Shown: piece by piece, positions 53,962 through 63,035 of the stretch
Layout of the letters: each line of letters begins with the position of its first letter
Numbering within the stretch: the first letter of the stretch is position 1
From: JANWHV01 sp035534995
GTDB lineage: Bacteria; Chloroflexota; UBA5177; JANWHV01
Reading direction: 5' to 3'
Length of the DNA stretch: 64,000 nt
NCBI GenBank assembly: GCA_035534995.1
Contig: DATLQX010000056.1
Location: 4,374-68,373, forward strand
Position numbers and translations under genes: made by a program
Notes under the pieces: generated by a model
Databases searched by the model: none
What the model saw: the letters and a program-made list of their open reading frames with translations, nothing else
What the model was told of the DNA's origin: nothing

Positions 53962-55197
53962 ATGAACGTGGCCGATTTCCCGGCGCTGCCGGACGATGAT
54001 GGACAACCAAGTAACCGGATCTTGATTCTGGGCGCTGGATATGGCGGTCTCCGCTGCGCCCAGGCGTTGAGCAAATATCTGGACGATCCAGGGGCGCCCG
54101 AGGTGGTCCTGATCGACCGCAATAGCTACCACCAGATCATCACCCAATTACCCGAGGCGGTGAGCGGGCGACTAAGCGCCGATGACGTGGCGGTCCCCTT
54201 TTCCGAATTGCTCAAGCACAGCCGGGTCCGGTTCATCCAGGCCGGCGCCCGCGAGCTTGATCTGGCCAACCAGTGCGTGGTGACCAACCGGGGCATCCTG
54301 AGCTATGGGACGCTGGTGATCGCCCTGGGCAGCGTTACCGCCTATTACGGCGTTCCCGGCCTGGCCGAGTACGCGCTCACCCTCAAATCGGTTGAGGACG
54401 CCGAGGAGGTGAACCGCGCCGTCACCACGGCGATCGAGCAGGCATCGCGTGAAAGCGATCCCCGCGCCCGAAGCCGCCTCCTCTCGATTTTGATCGGCGG
54501 TGCCGGTCTGACCGGGGTTGAATTGGCGGGGGAGTTAGCCGAAGTTCTTCCGACCATCGCCCAGGAACATGGAGTCAACCCCAGTGAGCCGCGAGTGACC
54601 TTGATTGAGGCAACCCCCACGGTCCTCCCCAGTATGCCGGCCCGGTTGCAGAGCAAGGCCGCCGCCATTTTGAGCGAACTGGGGATCCGCCTGGTATTGG
54701 GCGGCAAGGTGGTGCGGGCCGACGCCGAGGGCATCGACCTGGCGAGCGGGGATCGGCTGGTGGGCGGCACCTTGATCTGGACCGGAGGGATCATGGCGCC
54801 CCCCTTGCTTTCGGAAGCGGGCCTTCCCACCGTCCCCAACGGGCATGTCCTGGTGGGCGAGTACCTCCAGCCGGCGGGCTATCCCAACCTCTACGTGGTT
54901 GGCGATTCGGCCCGGCTGGCCGAGCTTGAGGACGACCAGGTCCTGCCTCCCACCGCCCAGGTGGCGCTGAAACAGGCCGAGGCCGCCGCCTATAACATCG
55001 TGGCCGGTTGGGAAGGGTGGCAGCGTAAGCCGTATATTCCCAGCAACAAGGGGCAGGTGGTCTCGCTCGGGGCGGAGAGTGGGGTGGCATCGGTGTTCCA
55101 TATTCCGCTCGTTGGCAAGAAAGTGCTGGCGCTCAAAGCGATCATCGCCGAGTCGTATCGGTTCTCGGTGACCGGACAGCTGGGATCCAGGCGCTAG
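53962..55197 (+). CDS. Type II NADH dehydrogenase-like FAD oxidoreductase
   Basis: 411 aa. FAD-binding GAGYGGLRCAQALSKYL at the N-terminus, LVIALGSVTAYYGVPGLAEY, the NADH site GGAGLTGVELAGELAEVLPT near 175, and YLQPAGYPNLYVVGDSA near 305. This is the NDH-2 layout; the C-terminal helix (IIAESYRFSVTGQLGS) may attach it to the membrane. It would pass electrons from NADH to menaquinone without pumping protons. GGAGG precedes the ATG by about 12 nt. The 282-nt upstream gap contains no other gene. Confidence 0.9.
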   Translation: MNVADFPALPDDDGQPSNRILILGAGYGGLRCAQALSKYLDDPGAPEVVLIDRNSYHQIITQLPEAVSGRLSADDVAVPFSELLKHSRVRFIQAGARELDLANQCVVTNRGILSYGTLVIALGSVTAYYGVPGLAEYALTLKSVEDAEEVNRAVTTAIEQASRESDPRARSRLLSILIGGAGLTGVELAGELAEVLPTIAQEHGVNPSEPRVTLIEATPTVLPSMPARLQSKAAAILSELGIRLVLGGKVVRADAEGIDLASGDRLVGGTLIWTGGIMAPPLLSEAGLPTVPNGHVLVGEYLQPAGYPNLYVVGDSARLAELEDDQVLPPTAQVALKQAEAAAYNIVAGWEGWQRKPYIPSNKGQVVSLGAESGVASVFHIPLVGKKVLALKAIIAESYRFSVTGQLGSRR

Positions 55198-55280
55198 TAC
55201 AACCTGACCCAGGTGCCCTTACAACCGCATCGAGATTCACGCCCCGTTCCGTAGCTGTGTATCCACAAAAAGGAAAGTCC

Positions 55281-55658
55281 ATGCTCCGTTCTCCCTGGCG
55301 CGCCATGCTTCGCCGTTCGGGCCTCGCGCTCATCGCTCTGCTCGCGGTAAGCAGGAGCGTCGCCGCGCCCGGCCAGTCACGGGCCGCGAGCGCCAGTCTT
55401 CCCAATCAGGCTCTGGCGGCCATGACGAATCTCGATCAGGACTTTTACGACCCGCACGTATGCGCCAGCGTGCTGAAGCAGGGGAACAAAGCGAGACAGA
55501 GACGGGAAGTCGACATCAATGGTTCACGATATCCATCCAGAAATGATCCCCTACCGTGCCATCGTCGTACCATTCTTCGTACCGTTCATCCACAAGCATC
55601 GAGATCTTGTCCCGTCCCCCATGTGGACGCCCATCAAGCACCCAAGGATTCGGGGTAG
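55281..55658 (+). pseudogene. Probable remnant of a secreted protein
   Basis: AAAGGAAAG lies just before the ATG at 55281, and the first ~35 residues form a signal peptide (basic start, then SGLALIALLAVSRSVAAPGQ). After ~65 residues (LPNQALAAMTNLDQDFYDPH) the frame turns into His/Pro/Arg-rich sequence unlike a real protein, suggesting a truncated or frameshifted gene. It cannot be assigned to a family. It occupies most of the 494-nt region between the NDH-2-like gene and aroQ, which otherwise holds only the minus-strand fragment at 55516-55668. Confidence 0.4.
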
Positions 55659-55668
55659 CACGCCACAC
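55516..55668 (-). pseudogene. Short coding-like fragment, 50 codons
   Basis: An open minus-strand stretch from a GTG to TGA reads as Trp/Asp/Glu-rich sequence (DERYEEWYDDGTVGDHFWMD) with lower G+C at third codon positions than the neighbours. It looks like the C-terminus of a protein whose front is missing; a stop lies right upstream. It overlaps the tail of the secreted-protein remnant antisense. The origin is unknown. Confidence 0.3.
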
Positions 55669-55691
55669 TTACGTGAGTGTGGCAGTGGAAT

Positions 55692-56135
55692 CTAGGGCTG
55701 CTCGTCTCGGAGGAGGGCGATCAGGCCATGGAAGGCGGCCAGATAGCTGTACCAGCCGAGGCCCGCGACCTGGGCCCGGACGGCGGCGGCGAGCACCGAA
55801 TGGTCGCGCCATGGTTCCCGCGCGTGGATGTTGGAAAGATGCACCTCGATCACGGGGAAGGGCATGGCTTTGATCGTATCGTGGAGACTGACGCTGGTGT
55901 GGGTGAGCCCGCCCGCGTTGAGGAGCGCCCCCGCCGCGCGTTCGCGTTGGGCATGCAAGAGATCGATCAAGGCACCTTCATGATTGGATTGGAAGCACTC
56001 GACCGTGCAGCCCAGGCTTTCCGCCTCGCGCCGCAGCCGGTCGTGGATCTGGTCCAGCGTGGCGTGGCCATACAAATCCGGCTCCCGTGTGCCAAGTAAG
56101 TTGAGATTGGGACCGCTCATGACGAGAATATGCAC
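55692..56135 (-). CDS. aroQ: Type II 3-dehydroquinate dehydratase
   Basis: 147 aa, the usual size. ILVMSGPNLNLLGTREPDLY at the N-terminus (with the active-site Tyr after the flexible loop), CFQSNHEGALIDLLHAQRER, LLNAGGLTHTSVSLHDTIKA (catalytic-region Asn and His), and VIEVHLSNIHAREPWRDHSV. It forms 3-dehydroshikimate in the shikimate pathway. GGGAGGTGA precedes the ATG. It follows glgB by 12 nt, presumably as a downstream operon member, with no functional link apparent. Confidence 0.96.
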   Translation of the reverse strand: MHILVMSGPNLNLLGTREPDLYGHATLDQIHDRLRREAESLGCTVECFQSNHEGALIDLLHAQRERAAGALLNAGGLTHTSVSLHDTIKAMPFPVIEVHLSNIHAREPWRDHSVLAAAVRAQVAGLGWYSYLAAFHGLIALLRDEQP

Positions 56136-56147
56136 GAAATCACCTCC

Positions 56148-58121
56148 CTACGTCGTGGCACGCTCGATATATGCCACCCCCAGCGGAGGCAGGGTAATGG
56201 TAATCGACTGCGGCAAGTCGTGTACCTTGCCGGGAGTGGAATACAGCGGCCCTTCGTTGATCACCCCACTCCCCCCGAACCGGCGGTCGTCACTGTTCAG
56301 GCGCTCGCGATACTCGCCGGGATACGGCACCCCGACCTGGTAGGCATGCCGGACCACGGGAGTAAAATTGCAGGCAATGATCAGGAACGGCCGTGACTCC
56401 TCCAGGGTCGCCGGCTCTTCTGGAAGCGGGTCAGGCGAGTCAGACGGCGACGAACTGGGCTTGCCCCGGCGCAGCATAATCAGCACGCTTTGATCGACAT
56501 CCTTGCAGTCGATCCAGGCGAACCCGTCCAACTCGTAGTCAAGCTCCCATAACTCACGCCGGCTGGTGTAGAGCGTGTTCAGCGCCCGTACCCAGTCGCG
56601 CACCCCCCGATGGGGCGGGTGTTCCAGAAGCTCCCAGGGTAAGGCGGCATTGAAGTTCCACTCCGATGTCTGGGCGAAGTCGCCGCCCATGAAGAGCAGC
56701 TTCTTACCGGGATGCGCCCACATATAGCCGAGGAGGGCGCGGAGATTGGCGAACTTTTGCCACTCGTCGCCCGGCGCCTTATAGACCAGCGGACTCTTCT
56801 CGTGCACCACCTCGTCGTGCGAAAGCGGCAGAAGATAGTTTTCCGAGTAGTTGTAGAGCATGGAGAAGGTGACGGTATTGTGGATGAAGCGGCGATAGAG
56901 CGGATCGGTCTTGATGTATTCCAGGGTGTCGTGCATCCAGCCCATGTTCCATTTCAGGCTGAAACCGAGCCCGCCCAGATAGACGGGACGGGAGACCATC
57001 GGCCAGGACGTGGACTCCTCGGCCATGGTGAGCACGCCGGGAAACAGCTCGTGTACCAGGCTGTTGAAGGAGCGGAGAAACTCCACCGCCTCCAGGTTTT
57101 CCCGCCCGCCGTATCGGTTAGGTACCCACTGCCCCGATGCCCGCTGGTGATCCAGGTAGAGCATCGACGCCACGGCATCGACCCGGAAGCCATCCACATG
57201 ATAGACCTCCAGCCAGAAACGGGCGTTGGAGAGCAAAAAGGTCAGCACCTCACCCCGGCCATAGTTGAAGACGTAGGTTCCCCAATCAAAGTGCTCCCCT
57301 TGCCGGGGATCCGCGTGCTCGTAGATATGGCTGCCGTCGAAATAGCCCAGCCCGTGCCCTTCCTTGGCGAAGTGCGAGGGCACCCAGTCCATGAACACGC
57401 CGATTCCGTTCTGGTGGCAATAATCGACAAAATACATGAAGTCCAGCGGACTGCCAAAACGGCTGGTCACCGCGTAATAGCCCGTCGTCTGGTATCCCCA
57501 ACTGACGTCGGTGGGATGCTCGGTGATCGGCATCAGTTCGATGTGGGTATAGCCCAGGTCGAGGACGTAGGCGACCAACTGATGGGCAAGCTCGCGATAA
57601 TTAAGGAAACCGCCGTCCGCCGCCCGCCGCCACGAGCCCAGGTGGACCTCGTAGATGGCCACCGGAGTGTCAAGGTTGTTCGAGCGGGCCCGGTTGGCCA
57701 ACCATTCTTCGTCGTGCCACTGATAGTGGGAAAGGTCGGCCACGATGGACGCGGTGAGCGGGCGCGTCTCGGCCGCGAATCCATAGGGATCGGTCTTGTC
57801 GACCTGATACTCCTGGAGAGCGGAGTGAATATGGTACTTGTACCGCTCGCCAACCGAGACTCCAGGAATAAACAGCTCCCAAATCCCACCTGGGCCGCGC
57901 CGTCGCATGGGATGTGTTCGTACATCCCAGTGGTTGAAATCGCCGGTAACCGACACCGAGCGCGCGTTGGGAGCCCAGACCGCGAAATGCACCCCCTCCA
58001 CCCCGTCCACGGTCCGTGGATGGGCGCCGAGGAAGTCGTAGGCGCGGCTCTGCGTCCCCTCGCCCAGAAGATGGAGATCCAGATCCCCCAGAAGCGGCGG
58101 GAAGCGAGCGAGGTCGTCCAT
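56148..58121 (-). CDS. glgB: 1,4-alpha-glucan branching enzyme
   Basis: 657 aa from the ATG at 58121; longer frames run into the DsbA-like gene. The N-terminal CBM48 region has GVHFAVWAPNARSVSVTGDF then NHWDVRTHPMRR. The GH13 barrel has SWGYQTTGYYAVTSRFGSPL, VDGFRVDAVASMLYLDH (nucleophile Asp), a TMAEESTSWP segment (acid Glu), and LPLSHDEVVHEKSPL (transition-state Asp). A C-terminal all-beta domain completes the enzyme. It adds alpha-1,6 branches to glycogen. The operon order is DsbA-like, glgB, aroQ; a GH15 gene is divergent upstream, so this is a glycogen or alpha-glucan locus. Confidence 0.95.
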   Translation of the reverse strand: MDDLARFPPLLGDLDLHLLGEGTQSRAYDFLGAHPRTVDGVEGVHFAVWAPNARSVSVTGDFNHWDVRTHPMRRRGPGGIWELFIPGVSVGERYKYHIHSALQEYQVDKTDPYGFAAETRPLTASIVADLSHYQWHDEEWLANRARSNNLDTPVAIYEVHLGSWRRAADGGFLNYRELAHQLVAYVLDLGYTHIELMPITEHPTDVSWGYQTTGYYAVTSRFGSPLDFMYFVDYCHQNGIGVFMDWVPSHFAKEGHGLGYFDGSHIYEHADPRQGEHFDWGTYVFNYGRGEVLTFLLSNARFWLEVYHVDGFRVDAVASMLYLDHQRASGQWVPNRYGGRENLEAVEFLRSFNSLVHELFPGVLTMAEESTSWPMVSRPVYLGGLGFSLKWNMGWMHDTLEYIKTDPLYRRFIHNTVTFSMLYNYSENYLLPLSHDEVVHEKSPLVYKAPGDEWQKFANLRALLGYMWAHPGKKLLFMGGDFAQTSEWNFNAALPWELLEHPPHRGVRDWVRALNTLYTSRRELWELDYELDGFAWIDCKDVDQSVLIMLRRGKPSSSPSDSPDPLPEEPATLEESRPFLIIACNFTPVVRHAYQVGVPYPGEYRERLNSDDRRFGGSGVINEGPLYSTPGKVHDLPQSITITLPPLGVAYIERATT

Positions 58122-58128
58122 AGCCACC

Positions 58129-58707
58129 TTAGCGTGATCGCTTGAGTTCATAAAAGTTTGGCTGCCGCAGCATCCAGGAGGAGTGTTCCCAGAGATCGAG
58201 GGCAGCCTGGCCCATTGGCGGCTCCTGGATGATGGGACCGTAGAAGCCAAAGTCCAGATCGTCCACCACCAGCCAGGGAACCCCGAATGCCTCCAGCCGG
58301 CGTACGACATCATCATGCTCCTGGAGCACGGCACGGTTCACCGCCGGGTCGCTCAACGCCCGCTCCAGGAAGGTGGGATCAAGCTCCGCCTCGGCGACCG
58401 CCGCTCGCACCACCGCGGGGTTCGCCAGTTCCTGCTCGCGTTCGTGGCGGGCTCGACCAAGGGTTAGGTACAGGCGATCGATCGCCGCTTCCCCGCCTTC
58501 TTTCCGGGCTAACCATAGGGCACGCAGTGCCGCGTCGGCCTCTCTGGCGGCCGGCCCCGGCTGGGCCTGGTCGCTATTGATCTCATGCAGCGAGAACAGT
58601 TTCCAGTGAAGGGTGATCGCCCCTTGCCGTTGCACCTCGCGGGCCCACAGCGAGGTTTTCCAGGCCCAGGGACACCGAGGATCGAAGTAGAAGGTGAGGT
58701 TGGTCAT
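58129..58707 (-). CDS. DsbA-family protein, Rv2466c-like (thiol-dependent reductase)
   Basis: 192 aa from the ATG at 58707 with GGGAGG 7 nt upstream. Thioredoxin-like start LTFYFDPRCPWAWKTSLWAR: the single-Cys CPWA motif near residue 10 replaces the CxxC of DsbA, as in Rv2466c (mycothiol-dependent nitroreductase) and FrnE-like proteins. No signal peptide, so it is cytoplasmic. Helical insertion domain at ~55-130 and a cis-Pro loop AFGVPWLVVDDLDFGF follow. It lies 7 nt before glgB. Which low-molecular-weight thiol it uses is unknown. Confidence 0.82.
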   Translation of the reverse strand: MTNLTFYFDPRCPWAWKTSLWAREVQRQGAITLHWKLFSLHEINSDQAQPGPAAREADAALRALWLARKEGGEAAIDRLYLTLGRARHEREQELANPAVVRAAVAEAELDPTFLERALSDPAVNRAVLQEHDDVVRRLEAFGVPWLVVDDLDFGFYGPIIQEPPMGQAALDLWEHSSWMLRQPNFYELKRSR

Positions 58708-58845
58708 GCGGTTGCCTCCCACGGATAAGGTCCGGCACTCATTTCCGGTCACCCACCCGTACTTGCCAGTATGCCGTCATTACCAGAAAGGCTTCAATTT
58801 CCGTCGCGGGCGGAACCTGCGATACTATGTCGGCAAGGAGTACGC

Positions 58846-60927
58846 ATGCCTCGAGATCTACCGATCAGTAACGGCAGGTTGCTGGTTACCTTTGACAACC
58901 ACTTCCGCATCCGCGACATCTATTATCCGCACATTGGGAGCGAGAACCAAACCGCCGGCCACATTAATCGGATTGGCGTCTGGGTTGATGGAGACTTTGC
59001 CTGGCTGGATAATCCAGCCTGGGAACGCACGATGGCCTACTTACCGGGCACCCTGGTGACCAACGTGGAGGCGCGATCCGAGCGTCTGGGTCTTAGCTTG
59101 GTCTGCCATGACTGCGTGGATTTCGACCTGCCGGTGCTGCTGCGGCAGATTCGTATCCACGATCTGCTGGGTCAGGCCCGTGACGTGCGGGTCATGTTCC
59201 ACTACGACTCCTACCTCTACGAAACCGAGGTGGGCGATACGGCCTGTTACCGGCCGCAAAGCCGCTCGCTCATCTTTTACAAGCGGGAGCGCTACTTGCT
59301 GGCCAGCGGTTCCGCTTCCGCCCAGGCCGAGGCGGATCCCACGGTTCACGTGCTCCCAGGCTACACGGATCCTGGGCGGATCAAGCCGATGCCCAACGAC
59401 GGCATCGCCAGTTGGGCCACCGGAACCAAAGTGATCCATCAAAGCGAGGGAACCTGGCGCGACGCCGAGGATGGGGTGCTGGAACGGAACGCGATCGCCC
59501 AGGGCTCGGTGGACGGGGTGATCGCCCTGCACGTCGCCCTGCCGCCCGGCGGGGTGTCGACCGTGCACCATTGGCTGTGCGTGGGCCGGACCATGCGCGA
59601 GGTCGAGGATCTCTCGCGTGAAGTCGAGGAGCGGCGCCCCGAGATGATGATCCGCCGCACCGCCGACTACTGGCGGGTCTGGGCGGAGAAGGACGGACGG
59701 GACTTTGGCGACCTCTCACCCGAGGTGGCCGAACTCTATAAGCGCAGCTTGCTGATCGTGCGAACCCAGATCGATCACTCCGGCGCCATTATCGCCGCCA
59801 ACGATACGGATGTAGCCGAGGTCGCCCGCGATCACTATAGCTATCTGTGGCCGCGCGATGGCGTCCTGGTCGCCGAGGCATTGGATCTGGCCGGCTATAG
59901 AGAGACTCCCAGGCGCTTCTACCTGCTGATGAGCAAGTTGGTCGAGCCCGAGGGCTACGTTTTACATAAGTATAACCCCGACGGTAGCCTGGCGAGCTCG
60001 TGGCACCCGTGGTCGGACGGGGATGGGAACGCCCGCCTGCCAATCCAGGAGGACGAAAGCGCGCTGCTCCTCTACGGGCTCTGGGTGCACTACAGTCAGA
60101 GCCGAGACGTTGAGTACCTGCGGCCCCTCTACCGGAAACTGGTGCGCCCGGTAGGCGATTTCCTGGTGAGCTACCGGGAGCCGCACACGGGATTACCGGC
60201 CCCCTCGCACGATCTCTGGGAAGAGCGTTACGGGATCCATTCCTTTACCGTGGGCACCGTGTGGGCCGGCCTGGAGGCGGGCGCCCGTTTCGCCGATCTG
60301 TTTGGGGAGAGCGAGCGAGCCGCGCGCTACCGGGCGGTGGCGGCCGAGATCCGCGAGGCGGCCCTCCGCCATTTATGGAGCGAGGAGGCGGGCTCCTTCG
60401 TCCGGATGGTGACGGTGCGGCGGAACGGCGTGGTGGACCAGCATCATGTCCCGGACAGCAGCATCTATGGCTTGATCCGCTTCGGCATGATCGACCCCGA
60501 CGACCCTCGCGCCGTCTCCACCATGCATGCCCTTCGGAGCAGCCTGACCTGCAAAACCCCAATCGGCGGGGTAGCTCGCTACAGCAATGACTATTATTAC
60601 CAGGTAAGCTCGGACATCGAGACGATTCCCGGCAACCCCTGGTTCATCTGTACCTTGTGGATGGCCGAATACGATGTCATGCGGGCGCGGACGGTCGAGG
60701 ATCTGGAGCCGGTTCGGGCTACCCTCGAGTGGGTCCGGGCCCGCGCCCTCCACAGCGGCGCCCTGGCCGAGCAGGTGCATCCACTCACCGGCGCCCCTCT
60801 TTCGGTCTCGCCCTTGACCTGGAGCCATGCCACGTTGGTCGGCCTGGTGGATCGTTATCTGGTCAAGCGACGGACCCTTCTGGCCGAGGCCGAGCTTCGG
60901 GCCCTGCGCCGAGTCTTCGAGGGTTAG
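58846..60927 (+). CDS. GH15 glucoamylase-family glycoside hydrolase
   Basis: 693 aa from the ATG at 58846 with AAGGAG 5 nt upstream. The N-terminal beta-sandwich begins LPISNGRLLVTFDNHFRIRD and DIYYPHIGSENQ. The (alpha/alpha)6 catalytic part has DHYSYLWPRDGVLVAEAL, LPAPSHDLWEERYGIHSFTV (general acid in WEE), and the end segment ALAEQVHPLTGAPLSVSPLT with the catalytic base region, then WSHATLVGLV. These intracellular GH15 enzymes release glucose from alpha-glucans. It has no signal peptide and is divergent from glgB, which suits glycogen turnover. Confidence 0.94.
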   Translation: MPRDLPISNGRLLVTFDNHFRIRDIYYPHIGSENQTAGHINRIGVWVDGDFAWLDNPAWERTMAYLPGTLVTNVEARSERLGLSLVCHDCVDFDLPVLLRQIRIHDLLGQARDVRVMFHYDSYLYETEVGDTACYRPQSRSLIFYKRERYLLASGSASAQAEADPTVHVLPGYTDPGRIKPMPNDGIASWATGTKVIHQSEGTWRDAEDGVLERNAIAQGSVDGVIALHVALPPGGVSTVHHWLCVGRTMREVEDLSREVEERRPEMMIRRTADYWRVWAEKDGRDFGDLSPEVAELYKRSLLIVRTQIDHSGAIIAANDTDVAEVARDHYSYLWPRDGVLVAEALDLAGYRETPRRFYLLMSKLVEPEGYVLHKYNPDGSLASSWHPWSDGDGNARLPIQEDESALLLYGLWVHYSQSRDVEYLRPLYRKLVRPVGDFLVSYREPHTGLPAPSHDLWEERYGIHSFTVGTVWAGLEAGARFADLFGESERAARYRAVAAEIREAALRHLWSEEAGSFVRMVTVRRNGVVDQHHVPDSSIYGLIRFGMIDPDDPRAVSTMHALRSSLTCKTPIGGVARYSNDYYYQVSSDIETIPGNPWFICTLWMAEYDVMRARTVEDLEPVRATLEWVRARALHSGALAEQVHPLTGAPLSVSPLTWSHATLVGLVDRYLVKRRTLLAEAELRALRRVFEG

Positions 60928-60957
60928 AAATGGTGATCCAAATACCCTGGCCGTTCC

Positions 60958-61023
60958 GTAGGGGCACCCCTTGTCGGTGCCCTCGGTCGGGCCACCAAGG
61001 GCACCGACGAGGGGTGCCCCTAC
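60958..61023. repeat. REP-like inverted repeat (25-bp arms)
   Basis: Arms 60958-60982 and 60999-61023 are complementary except for one base, around a 16-nt loop. The ends read GTAGGGGCACCCC and GGGGTGCCCCTAC. Intergenic palindromes with GTAGGGG ends are common dispersed repeats in Chloroflexota and related genomes. It ends just before the ribosome site of the downstream dehydratase gene. Confidence 0.85.
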
Positions 61024-61039
61024 AACTGGAGGGGACGGG

Positions 61040-63028
61040 ATGAGCGCGGACAGACATGAACTGGATCCTACTCTTCTCGACGCAGGCGACCGCTCACTCT
61101 ACGCGGTGCCCACCTTCGCCGAGGGGCCGCAAGGGAGCCTCCCGCTGACCGAGCGGATGTTGCTGGAGCGCCCGAGCGGGGACATTTTCGGCCTGAGCCA
61201 GGACGCGGGCATGGGCTGGGCGGCTGACCAACTGGGCGGGAAGGAGTTTCTGATTCTCAGCACCCAGGGCGGGATCCGCGCCCCCGATGGGCGCCCGATT
61301 GCCCTGGGCTACCACACGGGCCATTGGGAAGTTGGTCTCCTGATGGAAGCAGCGGCCAATGAGCTGCGGGCCCAGGGCGCCATCCCCTTCGCTGGATTCG
61401 TCACCGACCCCTGCGATGGGCGGACCCAGGGCACGGTGGGGATGATGGATAGTCTCCCCTACCGGAACGACGCGGCGCAGGTGTTCCGCCGGCTGATCCG
61501 CTCCCTCCCGACCCGGAAGGGAGTGATCGGGGTCGCCACCTGCGACAAAGGGCTGCCGGCCATGATGATGGCTCTGGCGGCCATGCATGACCTGCCGTCC
61601 GTGCTGGTGCCCGGAGGGGTAACGCTGCCCGCCCTGGAGGGCGAGGACGCGGGCAAGGTGCAGTCTATTGGGGCCCGGTTCGCGAACAAACTGATCACCT
61701 TGCAACAGGCGGCGGATATGGGCTGCCGCGCCTGCGCCTCGCCCGGCGGCGGCTGCCAGTTCCTGGGCACCGCCGCGACCTCTCAGGTGGTGGGCGAGGC
61801 GCTGGGACTGTCACTCCCGCACAGCGCCCTCACCCCTTCCGGCCAGCCGCTCTGGCTCGACATGGCCCGCCGATCCGCGCGGGCGGTGTTGAAGCTTGAG
61901 CAGCGCGGCCTGGCGGTCCGCGATATTCTCACCTCCGAGTCGGTTCACAATGCCATGGTCGTGCATGCCGCGTTCGGCGGTTCCACCAATCTGCTGCTGC
62001 ATGTACCGGCGATTGCCTATTACGCCGGCTTGCCCCGTCCCACCGTGGAGGACTGGCACCGAGTGAACATCTCGGTACCCCGCCTGGTGGACGTGTTGCC
62101 CAACGGGCCGATCGGCCATCCCACGGTGCGGGTGTTCCTGGCCGGCGGTGTCCCAGAGGTGATGCTCCACCTCCGGCAATTGGGATTGCTGCGTCTCGAT
62201 GCGCTGACCGTGTCGGGAGCGACCCTGGGTGAGGTGCTGGAATGGTGGGAGGGTTCGGAACGCCGCCGGAGTCTCCGCGAACATCTGTCGCGCCAGGATG
62301 GCGTGGATCCCGACGAAGTGATTTACTCCCCCAAACGGGCGGCGGCGAACGGGATGACCAGCACGGTGACTTTCCCCCGTGGGAATCTGGCCCCCGACGG
62401 CTCGGTGATCAAAAGCACGGCCATCGACCCCACGGTGGTGGACTCGGACGGCGTCTACCGGCATACCGGCCCGGCGCGCGTCTTCACCACCGAGCGCGCG
62501 GTGATCGCCGCCCTCAAGAGCCTGGGAACCGACCGTATCCGGGCCGGTGATGTGATCGTGCTGATCTGCCGAGGACCGCGGGGCGCCGGGATGGAAGAGA
62601 TCGCCCAGATCACCATTGCCCTCAAGCATCTCCCATTCGGGAAACATGTCGCGGTGCTCACCGACGCCCGCTTCTCCGGCGTTTCCACCGGGGCCTGCAT
62701 CGGCCATATCGCTCCCGAGGCGCTGGCCGGCGGACCGGTGGGCCGATTGCGTGATAGGGATCGGATCCGCGTCGTCATCGACCAGCGGCGACTGGAAGGC
62801 AGCATCGACTTTGTTGGAGAAGCGGATGCCGAGGTGACACCCGAGGAAGGGGCTAGCATCCTGGCCGGGCGCCCACCCCGCCCCGACCTGGCTCCAGACC
62901 CTCAACTGCCGGACGACACCCGATTGTGGGCCACTCTCCAGGCAGTGGGCGGCGGCGTCTGGGGCGGCTGCGTGGCCGACGTGGAAGCGATTGAGTCTGC
63001 CTTGAGGGCGGGCGGCGTACCGATTTGA
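61040..63028 (+). CDS. YjhG/YagF-family sugar-acid dehydratase (IlvD/Edd superfamily)
   Basis: 662 aa from the ATG at 61040 with GGAGGGG upstream. IlvD/Edd signatures: FVTDPCDGRTQGTVGMMDSL, GVATCDKGLPAMMMALAAMH, and CRACASPGGGCQFLGTAATS carry the cluster-binding cysteines; MVVHAAFGGSTNLLLHVPAI and ALTDARFSGVSTGA-type segments follow. The length and N-terminus match YjhG/YagF (D-xylonate dehydratase-like) rather than IlvD (~560 aa). It would convert a sugar acid to the 2-keto-3-deoxy form. The M20 peptidase gene starts 7 nt after its stop. The exact sugar acid is unknown. Confidence 0.88.
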   Translation: MSADRHELDPTLLDAGDRSLYAVPTFAEGPQGSLPLTERMLLERPSGDIFGLSQDAGMGWAADQLGGKEFLILSTQGGIRAPDGRPIALGYHTGHWEVGLLMEAAANELRAQGAIPFAGFVTDPCDGRTQGTVGMMDSLPYRNDAAQVFRRLIRSLPTRKGVIGVATCDKGLPAMMMALAAMHDLPSVLVPGGVTLPALEGEDAGKVQSIGARFANKLITLQQAADMGCRACASPGGGCQFLGTAATSQVVGEALGLSLPHSALTPSGQPLWLDMARRSARAVLKLEQRGLAVRDILTSESVHNAMVVHAAFGGSTNLLLHVPAIAYYAGLPRPTVEDWHRVNISVPRLVDVLPNGPIGHPTVRVFLAGGVPEVMLHLRQLGLLRLDALTVSGATLGEVLEWWEGSERRRSLREHLSRQDGVDPDEVIYSPKRAAANGMTSTVTFPRGNLAPDGSVIKSTAIDPTVVDSDGVYRHTGPARVFTTERAVIAALKSLGTDRIRAGDVIVLICRGPRGAGMEEIAQITIALKHLPFGKHVAVLTDARFSGVSTGACIGHIAPEALAGGPVGRLRDRDRIRVVIDQRRLEGSIDFVGEADAEVTPEEGASILAGRPPRPDLAPDPQLPDDTRLWATLQAVGGGVWGGCVADVEAIESALRAGGVPI

Positions 63029-63035
63029 GAGGCCG

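Noticed and set aside
53680..54147. N-terminal extension of the peptidase E-like gene
   Set aside because: Arg/Pro-rich, antisense to the NDH-2-like gene, and the family begins at the ATG at 53679.
56712..58145. 477-aa plus-strand ORF
   Set aside because: Antisense to glgB; no motifs.
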